From Sipunculus nudus (lineage: Eukaryota; Annelida; Sipuncula; Golfingiida; Sipunculidae), in assembly GCA_026874595.1 (NCBI GenBank), contig CM049320.1, positions 17,992,988 through 18,056,987 on the forward strand: DNA of 64,000 nt. The letters run 5' to 3'. The translations under genes and the position numbers were made by a program. Positions 13,694 through 24,388 of the stretch are shown here, piece by piece. The notes below the pieces were generated by a model. It was not told the origin of the DNA. It saw only the letters and a program-made list of their open reading frames with translations, and searched no databases. Numbering within the stretch: the stretch's first letter is position 1; each line of letters opens with the position of its first letter.

Positions 13694-14389
13694 TTAAGAG
13701 ATAACGTATTTAACATAAGGGAATGTTGTAGAATAAATAGGCCTGATTATATATTGCCCAATAAACTTTCCCTATCTTCAACAAGCATAACAAGGCCAAT
13801 GACCTTACTTCGTTTTTTTTCTAAGCCAGCTAGCTGAGAGTATCAATACGTTCAACTATAAAATAGGGTGTTTATATTTCTGTCACATACAAAATCTGGC
13901 CGCTAAACTGAATCATAAAATGGATTCCTATGCCGAAGGAAGAGATGGTTAAAATTGATCTTTTCTGAAGCATTCTACCTAAAAATGGCAATTCTGGCCG
14001 ATTACTCTAGGTGCAAAAACGTTTTTTGATCAGACATATCCTGTGATACACTGGGCCTTTGTATATGGATTTTCTTTTCAGTTTCAAAAATTATGTTTCT
14101 GCTGCACAAAGTTTTCGGACGTCGCCAAAGTTGGTCAATCTGTTGGCCGGATATTGGAATATCGAATAGAAGAATATTTAAACTGAAAATTTTATTGCAA
14201 ATGTTTTTCTTTTGTAAGGACAGCATATTGTCCGATAAAATAAGTAACTGGGTTGTATATTACTTATTTCAAAGGTAACGGGAACCCTAGTCCTGTCATG
14301 TGATTAAAACAGGCGCCATGTTTGAATATACAGTGAATATACAGAATATACAGTGGGCAGATGGGGTAAATAGCCAAACTTTATTAGGA
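13341..14389. other. Non-coding stretch between NHL remnant and block R
   Basis: AT-rich; contains a compound (AT)n(GT)n microsatellite at about 13656-13694. No gene recognised; the overlapping short frames on both strands around 14000-14280 show no family features. Confidence 0.45.
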
Positions 14390-16095
14390 ATTAGTTATAA
14401 CTCTGCGCAGTTAATGCATTATGATTACAGAATACAGGACAGTAAATAGCGTGCATATAATAAAGACCATGGGACTTGTATTTTTAGTGACTAAGGGCTC
14501 ATGTTTTCTGTATAGAGTGTATTTAATGGGAGCAATGACGCACTTAACCAAGTGAATGAGAGGGACAAAATACCACTCTGTCCCGTGTATGTGATATAAA
14601 ATAGGAACTATCAAGTACTCTGGACCGTTATTGATTACCAGAGCTTTATAAATTGTGTATATGACAAGGAACATGTTATTGTGTATATGATAAGGATCAT
14701 GACACACTCAGTGCTTGGTGAAATACAAACAACAGATTTTCTTAACCGCATATCGTATTGCGACAAAGGAGAGATTGTGTACAATACTACTGCTAACAGA
14801 GTATTTTGCAAAATACATACAGGCCGGTAAGGGCCTTAGAGCATTAAATACACTGTATATGGAAGATTCATAAAGTAGTCAGCACAGCGTATCTGATGAG
14901 ACCGATGAGAGTTTTGTACTATAGTACTGAATGGGTCGATGGAATGTTTTGCGCAATGCCTTTTGGAAGGACATACGCTTTGTGTGAAACTGTACAAAGT
15001 GGACATATGAGAGTATACGATTTACAGTACTCATTGTGTATCTGACAGGGGTAATGGAATTCATTGTTTCGTGTATTAAGGACCCTCTTAGCATCCTGTA
15101 ACGTGTAAACAATAGGTCAAAAGGGTAGTATAATCTTAATTTTTAGGAATAGCATAGTCTTAAATATAATAAACTGTATGGTCAAAAGGGTTCATCCTTT
15201 TTGCCATATCGTAGGACTAAAAGCTATAATGCCTAGGCCAAACTAATTGTATCTTGTACTTCTCTATTACTGAAACTTATTTGTATGTATATAAGTACAC
15301 AAAGATATTTTCCATAACCCTATAAAACTATGGCTGGCAAATAGTATGACAAATATTTAGATGCAAAGATATTTTAAGAGGAACGCTTGTGCTTGCTGTC
15401 CTGGCCGGAAAGCCAGATCAGCAGATAAAGTATTGGTACCGATAAATGTAAGAGGTGAATTTCCCAATTAAGCGTTTTCAAACTTTAAATATAAAAAAAA
15501 TTTTGCAAATTGGACCAGCATTGCTGCTTCAACTGTTGAATAAAACATGGTCGGAAAGCATTGTGTGATTTTGTTCACTTATGAATTTATTTTTCTTGCC
15601 TACAATAACGATTGGTGACAAAATAGAAACCGGTTAAAACTACAGATACGTTGTGACTCTATTTAACACATATGGTGCTTAATGCTGAATTGAAACAATT
15701 AAGACTTTATTCGATAGTTCTCCATTTGTAGTGCAGACAGTAGTGTATTTGTCTTGTCATACACGGTTCTCGAAAGTTACCCATATATTTCAATATGAAA
15801 TCAATATAAGTCAATGAACATTAAATATCTGATTAATCAGTAGCGTAAATAGTTCTGGTAGTGTCCCCATTCGATTGTATTATAAACCAAAACCATCCTG
15901 AAAATAAAGGGTTCTATCTCTATACCATTTCTTTTTTATCAATACTGGAAACCAAGATGGGTGTATATGCATATGTCCGTATATGGGTGAACGATTACTT
16001 CAAAGCCGATGTTTGCGTGTTTGCATATATACTTTAACTAGTGGGAGTACCCGATAGTACAGAGAGCCCTGGGGTTTAGATTCCTTCCGTAAATG
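14390..16095. repeat. Duplicated block R, copy B
   Basis: Direct copy of about 4130-6150, lacking the (TA)n run and some adjoining sequence. It retains the degenerate internal repeat and the phrase 'GGACCAGCATTGCTGCT' and its downstream neighbourhood. No coding region recognised. Confidence 0.8.
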
Positions 16096-16729
16096 AATCT
16101 CTTCACATTTTGCCCAGAAACACTTGTTCAGGCATATACGGTCATAAGCATATATACAGTTCAACTTAAATGAGCTATTGTACGCATATTTGCATTTATT
16201 CATATAGGGGGTCAAGGGCCTTTAAACATTACTGTCTTTACTTGGTAATGAAGAACTGATTTGAAGAAATCGGGTCACTGTATATGGAATCTTTCTGCTA
16301 TCCCTTTCTTGAGAGTAAATTTGCATTTTGAAAGTTTAGATTTTTATAAAATATAGTTTAAGCATTTAAAGCGTTTATCACTGTTATAGAAATAATGTTA
16401 TACTATACTTAATTGTTATATGAGTGCATTCTTTATGTATGTGGTGTATAAGTTCGATGCAGTGAGGTATTGAGGTTTAATTATTTCCATTTAAGTAATA
16501 CCCACAGATAAATATAGTATCTAAAGCTGGTAACATAAGTATCAACCTGACGTAACACCCAGGACAGGTTACACGGAAAGGGATTTTTCTTGAATTCTGC
16601 ACACTCTTCCCTTCCATGACACTCGAAAAGTCCCGAGCGGCTTCCCAACACTATCGTGGGATGGTTTTTAATAGCCAACCAACAAGAGCGCCGCTGATTG
16701 GTCGGCTATGGGAAACATTAGATTGATAT

Positions 16730-16763
<34 letters not shown>

Positions 16764-16985
16764 TTAAATTGATTATATATATTAAAATACAGGTCGATGA
16801 TTAACAATGACACATGACCTCTGGTAAAGCTTTCAAGGTGTATTACTATATGCAAACACCAGTCAGGATTAGAGGTACTACGATTATGCTCAAGATTTTT
16901 TTTATAAACAGATTTAAAACCTTTAAGCTATTACACTTTGCGGCGCCACCTGGAGTAAATTGAATGAACAGCAAACAACAGCCTT
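16096..16985. other. Non-coding stretch
   Basis: No gene recognised. An interrupted (TA)n run lies at about 16727-16790. The 65-codon minus-strand frame at 16481-16678 shows no family features. Confidence 0.4.
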
Positions 16986-16989
16986 TTAA

Positions 16990-17520
16990 AATTTAATCAT
17001 TGTCATACAAAACCTTCCGATTATGTATTGTAACTGTTCATTGAAGACATCTAATATCAGGAACTGTACTGCAAATGACAGGAGTACATAAAATGGCGTC
17101 ATTTTCTTGCAGCGTTCAATATTTGAGTATCTAACGGCTCGTGCCGGTTCCTATGAATTTTCACGAGGCTGATACAAAATATTTGGTTTGTTTGCGACCT
17201 CATCTGAGACCAAAGCGTACTTAGTCTTAGGTCATGCAAGCTTTTTATTCACGAACTATCGATGCCACGTATACATTGTACACACTGCACCGGCTTTGCG
17301 GTGCTCAGTTTCTATTTGAGCTATGAACAGTTTATACCGTTGGTTTATAGTATGACGTGGCAGTCTGCCAGTTATCAGGCCATACAAAGCCTTTTTGTGG
17401 TGAACAAATGTTTTCCTATATCCCCTGATTTTATCATATAGTAAATCTTTGCTTCCAAATAATAATAAGAATATTACAACTGCGATATTGATACATTACT
17501 GAACGCAAGGCTTGTGTGCA
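16990..17520. repeat. Duplicated block Q, copy 3 (partial)
   Basis: Third copy of block Q, including the conserved core at about 17190-17460 ('CGACCTCATCTGAGACCAA', 'CATGCAAGCTTTTTATTCA'). The left part of Q present in copies 1 and 2 is missing. Confidence 0.75.
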
Positions 17521-18535
17521 TGTCATTAACTTCGAATGTAAAGGTAGCAAAACTGGCAAAACCCCCATATCTAAAAGCAATCCAAAAGTTGTCTTAAATT
17601 CACATGAAAACGATAAGTATACAATTTTTTTATATCTGATACAGTTTTTCTTTCTGATGGTAACCCATTTTGACATTTTCATTCCTTTGTAATCAATTAT
17701 TTGCATCCAGTAACAGTAAGTCACTTTTAGCAGGCTGATAGTTAACTATATGGCATTTTTAATTATAATTTTAAATTTGGATTAAATAAAGAATTTAAAT
17801 TTCATTTTTAAACAAGAAGACCCTAGGTAGAGGAAACACAAACAAAAAAGCTCCTTTTCGAGATATTGTGATGAAGTTTAATATTACTCCAACAAAAAGT
17901 GGCTTACTAGCTTTTTAATTTTTTTTTAATTATTAGCTTTACAAATTTTAAATGTTTCAAAATCCAATCCTGTTTAAATCGATTTAAAACTTCAAAAACA
18001 TGAATACCCTTAGATAGGGTATCAAATAGTATTCTTTTCGTACTATAATTTTCATTTTATTAACTTGAAAAAAATAAACGAAAATCCATATTGAATCACA
18101 CAAAAATGATAGCAAACTAGTCGTCTAAGGTAGGGCAATATACGAGGACCTAACACGATTCTACAGATAACTAAATCGTGCGGTCATAACTTTGCTCAGC
18201 TGAGCTGAATCTTGCGTGTACCTCATTAGGAAATGTAATGTTAGGCATTGTTTCTTTAAAGGAAAATAACCCGACGGTTTTATGTTTCACATATGTATAA
18301 TGACATATAATAAATCAGAAGCTACCGGAACCTTTTTCAAGGGTTCAGACCAAGTTTGGCGGCCTTGACCCCGGTTTTGCGGACATGGGAACCTTTCTTT
18401 AGGCTTTGACATTAATCCTCCTGGGTTGGACCTCCCTTTTCCTGAATCCTGGATCCCCCTCTGTAAATTGGCCGTTTCGATTAATCTCTGTAAAATAATT
18501 CTGAAAAATGTACATGAGCATTGCTTTATGTTTAT
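17521..18535. other. AT-rich stretch with block S copy B (about 18040-18300)
   Basis: Extends the similarity to 8835-9060. No gene recognised. The 76-codon frame at 18426-18656 runs into the LTR of the retrotransposon and is not a gene. Confidence 0.4.
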
Positions 18536-19387
18536 TGTTACGGAACCTTATATCAACAGATCACGCAGTCGTGAGCACAAATTCTGTTATGAAGATAAAA
18601 ATATAAAAAAATCAGATTCTGTAACTCTAGGCAGCGTGAAATGTCTAGGGGAATGAATAAAGAAGTCAGTGGTTTTTTTGTTAATAAATAATTATAATTT
18701 ATTCTTAAAACAACCCTAACATTACAATACCCTAAATCAATACAATTTCACAGTATATCAACAGTAAAACAGTAAATCAATACAAGTATATAAATAAAGT
18801 CTATACATCCTGGATACCACCACTGTCACAGCGACAAAAAGTCCTTTAAAGCATATAATCCAGATGAACAGTTCACCCAAATCTTCTCAGAGAAAAACAG
18901 TAAAGTTCAATAAAAATCAATATGTTGTAATCTAAAAGTGAAGTTCCGATAGTGATCCCAAAGGCAAACTGAAGACTATATAAAATCCGTCACAAATTTA
19001 GAAGAAAATCTATAACTGCCGCAATTATCGGAAAAGGTCTACAAACTGACATACACTCTTTTATGTCCGCTGGAATATTTTTCTCCTCTCTCTCCTGGCT
19101 CTAAACACAGCCCCTTATTTATAACTTTTCACATCAAGCCGAGAACTTTCCAATTTCCGAAAGATCAAAAGAACCCAACAATACACAGTACACACGCCGA
19201 AAGAACAAAACAGGACATGCGCTCATAGAGCGCAAATAGCTCAGAAATTTCCAGACGACTGCTGTGTCTATACACTCCAGGGTTCACACGTAGGCCGGCC
19301 CAGCTCGTACGTCTCCCATGGCAACGGCCAATGCTAGCACTACACAGAGACAAGTAAGACTGCTGCATAAAAGAGACAGCTGTTACA
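18536..19387 (-). repeat. 3' LTR of the retrotransposon
   Basis: 852 bp, starting TGTTACGG and ending CTGTTACA on the plus strand (TG...CA ends). It matches 24389-25363 along its length but contains about 50 extra bases near 18740-18785, probably a short internal duplication of the 'AAATCAATACAA' phrase. Confidence 0.9.
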
Positions 19388-19398
19388 CTACCACTCCT
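19388..19398 (-). other. Probable polypurine tract position
   Basis: Directly inside the 3' LTR the minus strand reads AGGAGTGGTAG, preceded by an A/T-rich run. It sits where plus-strand DNA synthesis would be primed but is an imperfect purine tract, so the assignment rests mainly on position. Confidence 0.4.
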
Positions 19399-19538
19399 GT
19401 AAGAAAAAAAAAGAAAGTTTTCTAAAAAAAACCTTTCTTTTTGCGATCACAATCACTAAATTGGTACAACTTTTCAAAACCATCTTATTTACAACAATAC
19501 ATAAACATCTCGTTTACAACATTTCATAAACATCTCGA

Positions 19539-19925
19539 TTAGCAATCAGCAAGTACATTGTCTTTGGCTTTAATGTGTCTGATTTCAAGATTGTTATCCT
19601 GAAAAAAAAAACCCGATCTCAACAATCTTATATTTTTACACATTAACTCGCCCATGAACGTGAGGGGATTGTGATCACTCAAGACAATGACAGGCTTGAC
19701 TGATGAAGTAACATAAACTTCAAAATGTTGCAATGCCAAAATCAAAGCCAAACATTCTTTTTCAATAGTGGAGTAGTTTTTCTGGTTTGCATTAAACTTT
19801 CTTGAAAAATAACAAATTGGATGATCCACGCCATCACTGCCTTCTTGTAACAACACAGCACCAGGAGCAGTGTCACTAGCATCTACAGCTAACTTAAAAA
19901 GTACAGAAAAGTCTGGAGCTACCAA
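19539..19925 (-). pseudogene. RNase H domain of the retrotransposon
   Basis: The frame carries the hallmarks of a gypsy RNase H: LAVDASD near residue 13 (first Asp), YSTIEKECLA (Glu) and VLSDHNPL (Asp), ending at NVLAD, where the last conserved Asp lies, immediately before a stop. The usual serine-arginine tail after LAD is missing, so the end is probably truncated by a frameshift. It continues the RT in another frame, overlapping it by about 30 bases, a junction that looks mutational. It degrades the RNA strand during reverse transcription in functional relatives. Confidence 0.85.
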
Positions 19926-20829
19926 AACTAGTACTTTGCAGAATTGCTTTCAAATTCCGAAATGCATTTTCACACTGAACATTCCATACTAACTTTTGTT
20001 TCTTCTTTAACAAATTAGTCAAAGGTTCAGCTACAGTAGAAAAATTTGGATAAAACTTCGTGTAGTATCCAACAATATTAAGAAAACGCATTATTTGCTT
20101 TTTGTTTTCTGGTCTAGGAAATGCAGAAATAGCACTTATTTTAGCATCAACAGGTTTTACTTGACCCTGCCCGACATTATGACCCAAAAATGTTACTTGT
20201 GCATGACAAAACTCAGATTTTACTAAGTTGATGGTCAGACGTGCTTCATTAAGTCTTTCGAAGAGATCGCGAAGAATTTGCAGATGTTTCTCCCAGGTGT
20301 CGCTGTACACGATGAGGTCATCAATATATGCCTCGCAGCCCTGAATGTCCTTGACAGCCATATGGACGAGGCGCTGGAACGTGGCTGGCGAGTTCTTCAT
20401 GCCAAACGGCATAACTTGATACTGGTACAGTCCTTGCAGCGTCACAAATGCGGACACTTCTTTTGCTCGTTCTGTCAGCAGAACTTGCCAAAATCCTTTT
20501 AGCAAGTCAAACTTTGAGACATATCTGGAGCTACCGACTTTGTTAATACGGAATCGGGAACGTGTCAGTCTTGGTGACAGAGTTCAGTGTTCGATAATCT
20601 GTGCACATAAAGTAACTTCCATCAGGTTTTGGCACTAGAATATATGGTGAACTCCAGTTACTTTACTAGGTTCAATAAATTTATTGTCCAGCAAATATTG
20701 AATCTCATCCTGTAGATACTTTTGCTTTTCTGGATTCAGTCTATAAGGATGCTGCTTGACTGCGCTTGCCTCGCCAACATCGACGTCATGGAACAATATG
20801 TTGGTTCCCGTTGGAATGTCACTAAACAA
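19894..20829 (-). pseudogene. Reverse transcriptase domain of the retrotransposon
   Basis: RT pieces lie at 20635-20829 (N-terminal: HPYRLNPEKQ, IEPS) and 19894-20505 (palm: GFWQVLL, MPFGMKNSPATFQR, and the catalytic YIDD at 20317-20328; then TFLGHNVG and the connection to RNase H). Between 20506 and 20650 the coding sense passes through another frame and back, so at least two frameshifts break the enzyme. A further shift separates it from the integrase C-terminus. RT follows the integrase here rather than preceding it. In intact relatives it copies the element RNA into DNA in virus-like particles. Confidence 0.9.
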
Positions 20830-22273
20830 ATGTTCATAATTCCGCAGCAGGTTCTTGAGGTCTTGTTGTTGTTGTGCGATAAGGTGTGACGGTTGTCATC
20901 CAGGTTGTTAAGCACGTCTGAGTTTTTTAGTGGTACCGTTTCACACTGAATGTCTACATCACACTTACAACCACTATCTACTTTAACTAAGTCAGGGTCA
21001 GTTTTTACAAAATAAACAGCAGTAACATTATGTACAACATCTGATGTGCTATTTCTGTCATAATATTGTTTCATCATGTTAACATGGCACAGTTTTTTCT
21101 TCTTACTCCTATCTGGTGTCAACAGTATGCAATTCAAATCACTGACTTTCTTGTCAACAGTGTAAGGACCAAAACACCTAGCTTGCAGAGGTCTGCTAGG
21201 GATGGGAAGTAAGGCAAGGACCTTTTCACCAGGCTCAAACGTCCTATTTACAGTGTGCTTGTCATACTTTGTTTTCATTTTACTTTGTGCAGATTTTAGA
21301 TTAGACTTTGCAATCTCACAAGCATTGTGTAGTTTAGTGCGAAGGTCTGCCACATAATGCAATAAACTAAGAGAATCAGGATTTTCACACAAAAGTTTTT
21401 CTGTAAGCAGTTTTAAATGGGCCGCGAACTGAGTGTCCAAAAACTAGTTCATGGGGACTGAAACCCAAGGACTCTTGAAAGGATTCTCTAACAGCAAACA
21501 GCAAAAGGTGGATTTCTTCATCCCAGTCTTTCTGTGTGTCATAACAATAAGTCCTAATCATGTTTTTTAATGTCTGGTGAAAACGCTCGAGGGCGCCCTG
21601 ACTTTCAGGATGATATGGCGAAGAGCTGTACTGTTTTATACCTAGCTCAAGCATAACTTGCTGGAATAAGCAAGACATAAAATTAGACCCTTGGTCAGAC
21701 TGGACGGATTTTGGTAATCCAAAAGTTGTAAAAAAAGCTTGGTCAGAGCCTTGAAAACACTTTTAGCATTAATTTTGAGCAATGGAATTGCCTCAGAGAA
21801 CCTGGTAGACGCGCACATAATTGACAGCAAGTATTCATGTCTAGATTTTGTTTTTGGCAGTGGTCCAACACAGTCAACAATAATTCTACTAAATGGTTCC
21901 TCGAAAGCAGGAATAGGCCTCTGTGGGGCTTTTAGGTATTTTGATTGGGCTTGCCTACCATCTGGCATGTATGGCATGATTTACAATAATGTACAACATC
22001 AGTCCTGAGGTTAGGCCAATAGAAGTGTGTATTGACTTTCTGATAGGTTTTATTTATACCTAAATGGCCAGAAAAAGGAGCCTCATGTGCGATGCTTAGA
22101 ATTTCATTGCGACAGCTTTTGGGCATTACCATTTGATGTGAATTAGTGACTCCCTGAGTGTTATTATCTGTACCATTATCCGCATGTGTGTTTTTCTTGG
22201 CCATAGATCTAATTACAGCACTGAAGGATACAGCCAGGGTTTTCCTGACTTTCAGGATCAGTGTCCTGATCAA
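20830..22273 (-). pseudogene. Integrase of the retrotransposon, located upstream of RT
   Basis: Three frames together carry a gypsy integrase. At 21932-22273 is the zinc-binding HHCC region (HEAPFSGHLG ... CKSCHTC). At 21642-21977 the core begins with IIVDCVGP (first Asp). At 21385-21678 the core ends, with SDQGSNF just upstream in the same frame (second Asp) and PYHPESQGALERFHQ (catalytic Glu). At 20736-21440 is the C-terminal region (GEKVLALLP ... ARCFGPYTV ... CHVNMMKQYY). A one-base shift near the A7 run at 21731-21737 splits the core, and others separate the domains. The order integrase then RT is unusual for gypsy elements. The enzyme would insert the cDNA with the 4-bp duplication seen at the ends. 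Confidence 0.9.
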
Positions 22274-22560
22274 GTGACGGCTTATCTGTCACTATTGGTA
22301 CTGGCTGTACTTTGTCACCTGCAACATCTTTGCCTAGCAGCAACTGAATTCCATTAAAAGGTAAAGTAGTTCTTATGCCCACAGTGATATTCCCAGAAAT
22401 CAAATCTGACTTTAAATGTATACTGTGAAGCAGAACTGATGTGTGCTTGTCTGAAAACACAACATTAACAAGTGCATGTTCAGCAGTAAAGGACCTATTA
22501 GAAAAAGGCAAAGTGTTTGCTAACATGAGAGTTTGGCCTGAACCAGTGTTCTCAAAATTC
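22209..22560 (-). pseudogene. Aspartic protease of the retrotransposon, active site altered
   Basis: The frame ends in a retropepsin-like C-terminal half (IQLLLGKDVAG). The active-site triad, expected as Asp-Thr-Gly, reads Asn-Thr-Gly at 22542-22550, just upstream of the first Met; a stop lies further upstream in the same frame. The Asp-to-Asn change would abolish catalysis. In intact relatives this enzyme processes the Gag-Pol polyprotein. Confidence 0.75.
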
Positions 22561-23125
22561 TAATAGGGATAGAATCTGAAAAATCATTTGAAAGTGATAC
22601 AAACCATCATGTATGAATGGCCCAAATAACTCCATTTCAGAGTCAGGAGAGGAGTCTACTACCTCAGTTTCATCAAACAAAGAACTGACACTGATAGTGT
22701 CGGTCATAAACTCTGTTTCAGAGACATTAAAGGAATCTACATCCTTATTATAATCAAACTCCTCATTGGAGTCAACAGAGGAATTTTCCTAGACAGAAAC
22801 AAACTTCTGTTTGTCAAAAGAGGACCAAAATACTCTCGCAAGAGTCATAAAAGGACTTAGCCTTATTTAGAGGATACTTCTCGCAGGAGTCTTGATAGGA
22901 CCTAGCCTTATAAAATTCCTCGCAGGAATCAACTGAGGTCTTTACCCCGCAAGCTACGGATTCTTCTTTGGATTCAGACGGCACCTTGGCCTCCATTGCA
23001 TCAAACTCTTTTAAGGGTCAATAAAGGAGTTGTACCTCTTATTTACATGAAAAGAGCCTGGCTCTTGTACTATGCTGTGCATGGTTTATTCGCCAGTTGC
23101 TATTTGGTTTATTCGCCAGTTTCCA
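22561..23125 (-). other. Gag-protease linker region of the retrotransposon
   Basis: Acidic, Ser-rich translated stretches with many stops and frame changes. In the 22814-22996 frame a short module (YDSCE / YQDSCE / VDSCEE) recurs three or four times, suggesting a small in-frame repeat in the ancestral linker. Confidence 0.5.
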
Positions 23126-23167
23126 GCTGTCAGATATTAGGTGACCTTCCTTCTTGCAGTTATTACA
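23126..23167 (-). other. Gag zinc knuckle, last cysteine lost
   Basis: The minus strand reads CNNCKKEGHLISDS, a CX2CX4HX4C nucleocapsid knuckle in which the final Cys is Ser. It follows the gag core and precedes the protease region, as expected. Confidence 0.7.
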
Positions 23168-23280
23168 GATTTTCTTTAAAAATGACTGGTCTTTTTGGAC
23201 TTAGACACAGTGGACGTGGACTGAGATGTAGCAATGGGCTTTGTTGAACTATCAGGACTACTAGTATTGGGTGACTGCGC

Positions 23281-24227
23281 TTAAAACTTCTTTTGACCAT
23301 ACTGATTTACATTCTTGTTTGTGAATGACTGGTTTGATTTGCTAGTAAAGGACATTTTGTGTGTTAATGAATAATCATCAGCTAATAGAGCATTAATGTC
23401 AAGTGTTTCAGGACTTTTCTCATCGAGAAAAGTTTTAACATCTGCGTTAATGCAGCGCTTAAATTCTTCAAGCAAAATCAACTGGCGCATATTGTAATAA
23501 TCTTTCATAACATTTTTAAAACTACACCAGCGATCAAACAACTGCTCCTTTGTCCAAGCAAATTCGACACAAGTCTGTTCTTTGCGCTTTACCCAATTTC
23601 TGAATTTCCGGCGGTAAGCCTCCGGAACTAACTCATTACCTTTTAGGATTAACCGTTTAACCTGGTCATAGTCAGCAGCGGCTTCTACTGAAAGCTCTGT
23701 ATAAATTTCTCTGGCCTTGCCTGTCAATACACTTTGTAATAGCATAGTCCAATTTTCCTTAGGCCATTTTAAATTTTCAGCTACCTTCTCAAAGTGTAAG
23801 ATATATTTATCAACCTCTTGAAAAGGTGGGAAAAGACCGATGTGTTTAGTAACATGAAAACTGTGAGTTGGGGCAGCACGTAGACCATGTTCTTATTTAA
23901 GTTTTTCCAACTCCAGTCGTTTTAACTCAATTTCTTTTTCTTTTTTCTAGTCTTTCTCTTTCTAACTTTCCTTGCATTTCTAACTTTTTAAATTTTAACT
24001 GTAAAGCAAGGCTATCATCTTTTCATGTTTCCACTTCACTCTCTTCAACTGAACCTTTGCTAACTAGATCTTACATGATTTTAGCAATGATATCAGGCTT
24101 TCTCAAAGCTTTTTTTACAACTATCCCTAAGTATTGTCCCAAACGCAACAACTGTTCAAGTTGTCAGCTGTTCAAGTTGATCAGGGTCGGGATCATCAAC
24201 AAATGTCTCAGGTTTGAAATCTGCCAT
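23281..24227 (-). pseudogene. Gag of the retrotransposon
   Basis: The likely start is the ATG at 24227, reading MADFKPETFVDD, followed by a Lys/Glu/Leu-rich coiled-coil-like stretch (about 23890-24000) that changes frame, and then a capsid-like core in the open frame 23281-23745 (LTGKAREIYTEL, YRRKFRNWVK, FKRCINADVKTFLDE). The start and core are in different frames, so at least one frameshift separates them. The helical core resembles the gag segment of Gmr1-like elements from which the vertebrate SCAN domain was derived; this relation is from established knowledge plus visual similarity, not from a search. Gag would form the particle shell and bind RNA through the knuckle downstream. Confidence 0.75.
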
Positions 24228-24364
24228 GTTAAGATGTTAAAACAACACGAAAAACACTGAGATCTTGTAAACAATGTAATGTAAACAATGTGTAATCTTG
24301 TAAACAATGTATTGTAAACTATGTGTCTAGGTCAAGGCCTAATGAATTTCCAAAACTATTAAGC

Positions 24365-24382
24365 ATCCCGGACGAGCTCTCA
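24365..24382 (-). other. Primer-binding site resembling tRNA-Pro
   Basis: On the minus strand, 6 bases inside the 5' LTR, the sequence reads TGAGAGCTCGTCCGGGAT. It matches 16 of 18 positions of the tRNA-Pro primer-binding site used by gammaretroviruses. The two differences (A at positions 3 and 5) may be decay or primer-tRNA divergence. Confidence 0.7.
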
Positions 24383-24388
24383 ATTTTA

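Noticed and set aside
20278-20502. 74-codon plus-strand frame inside RT
   Set aside because: Antisense shadow of the reverse transcriptase coding strand.
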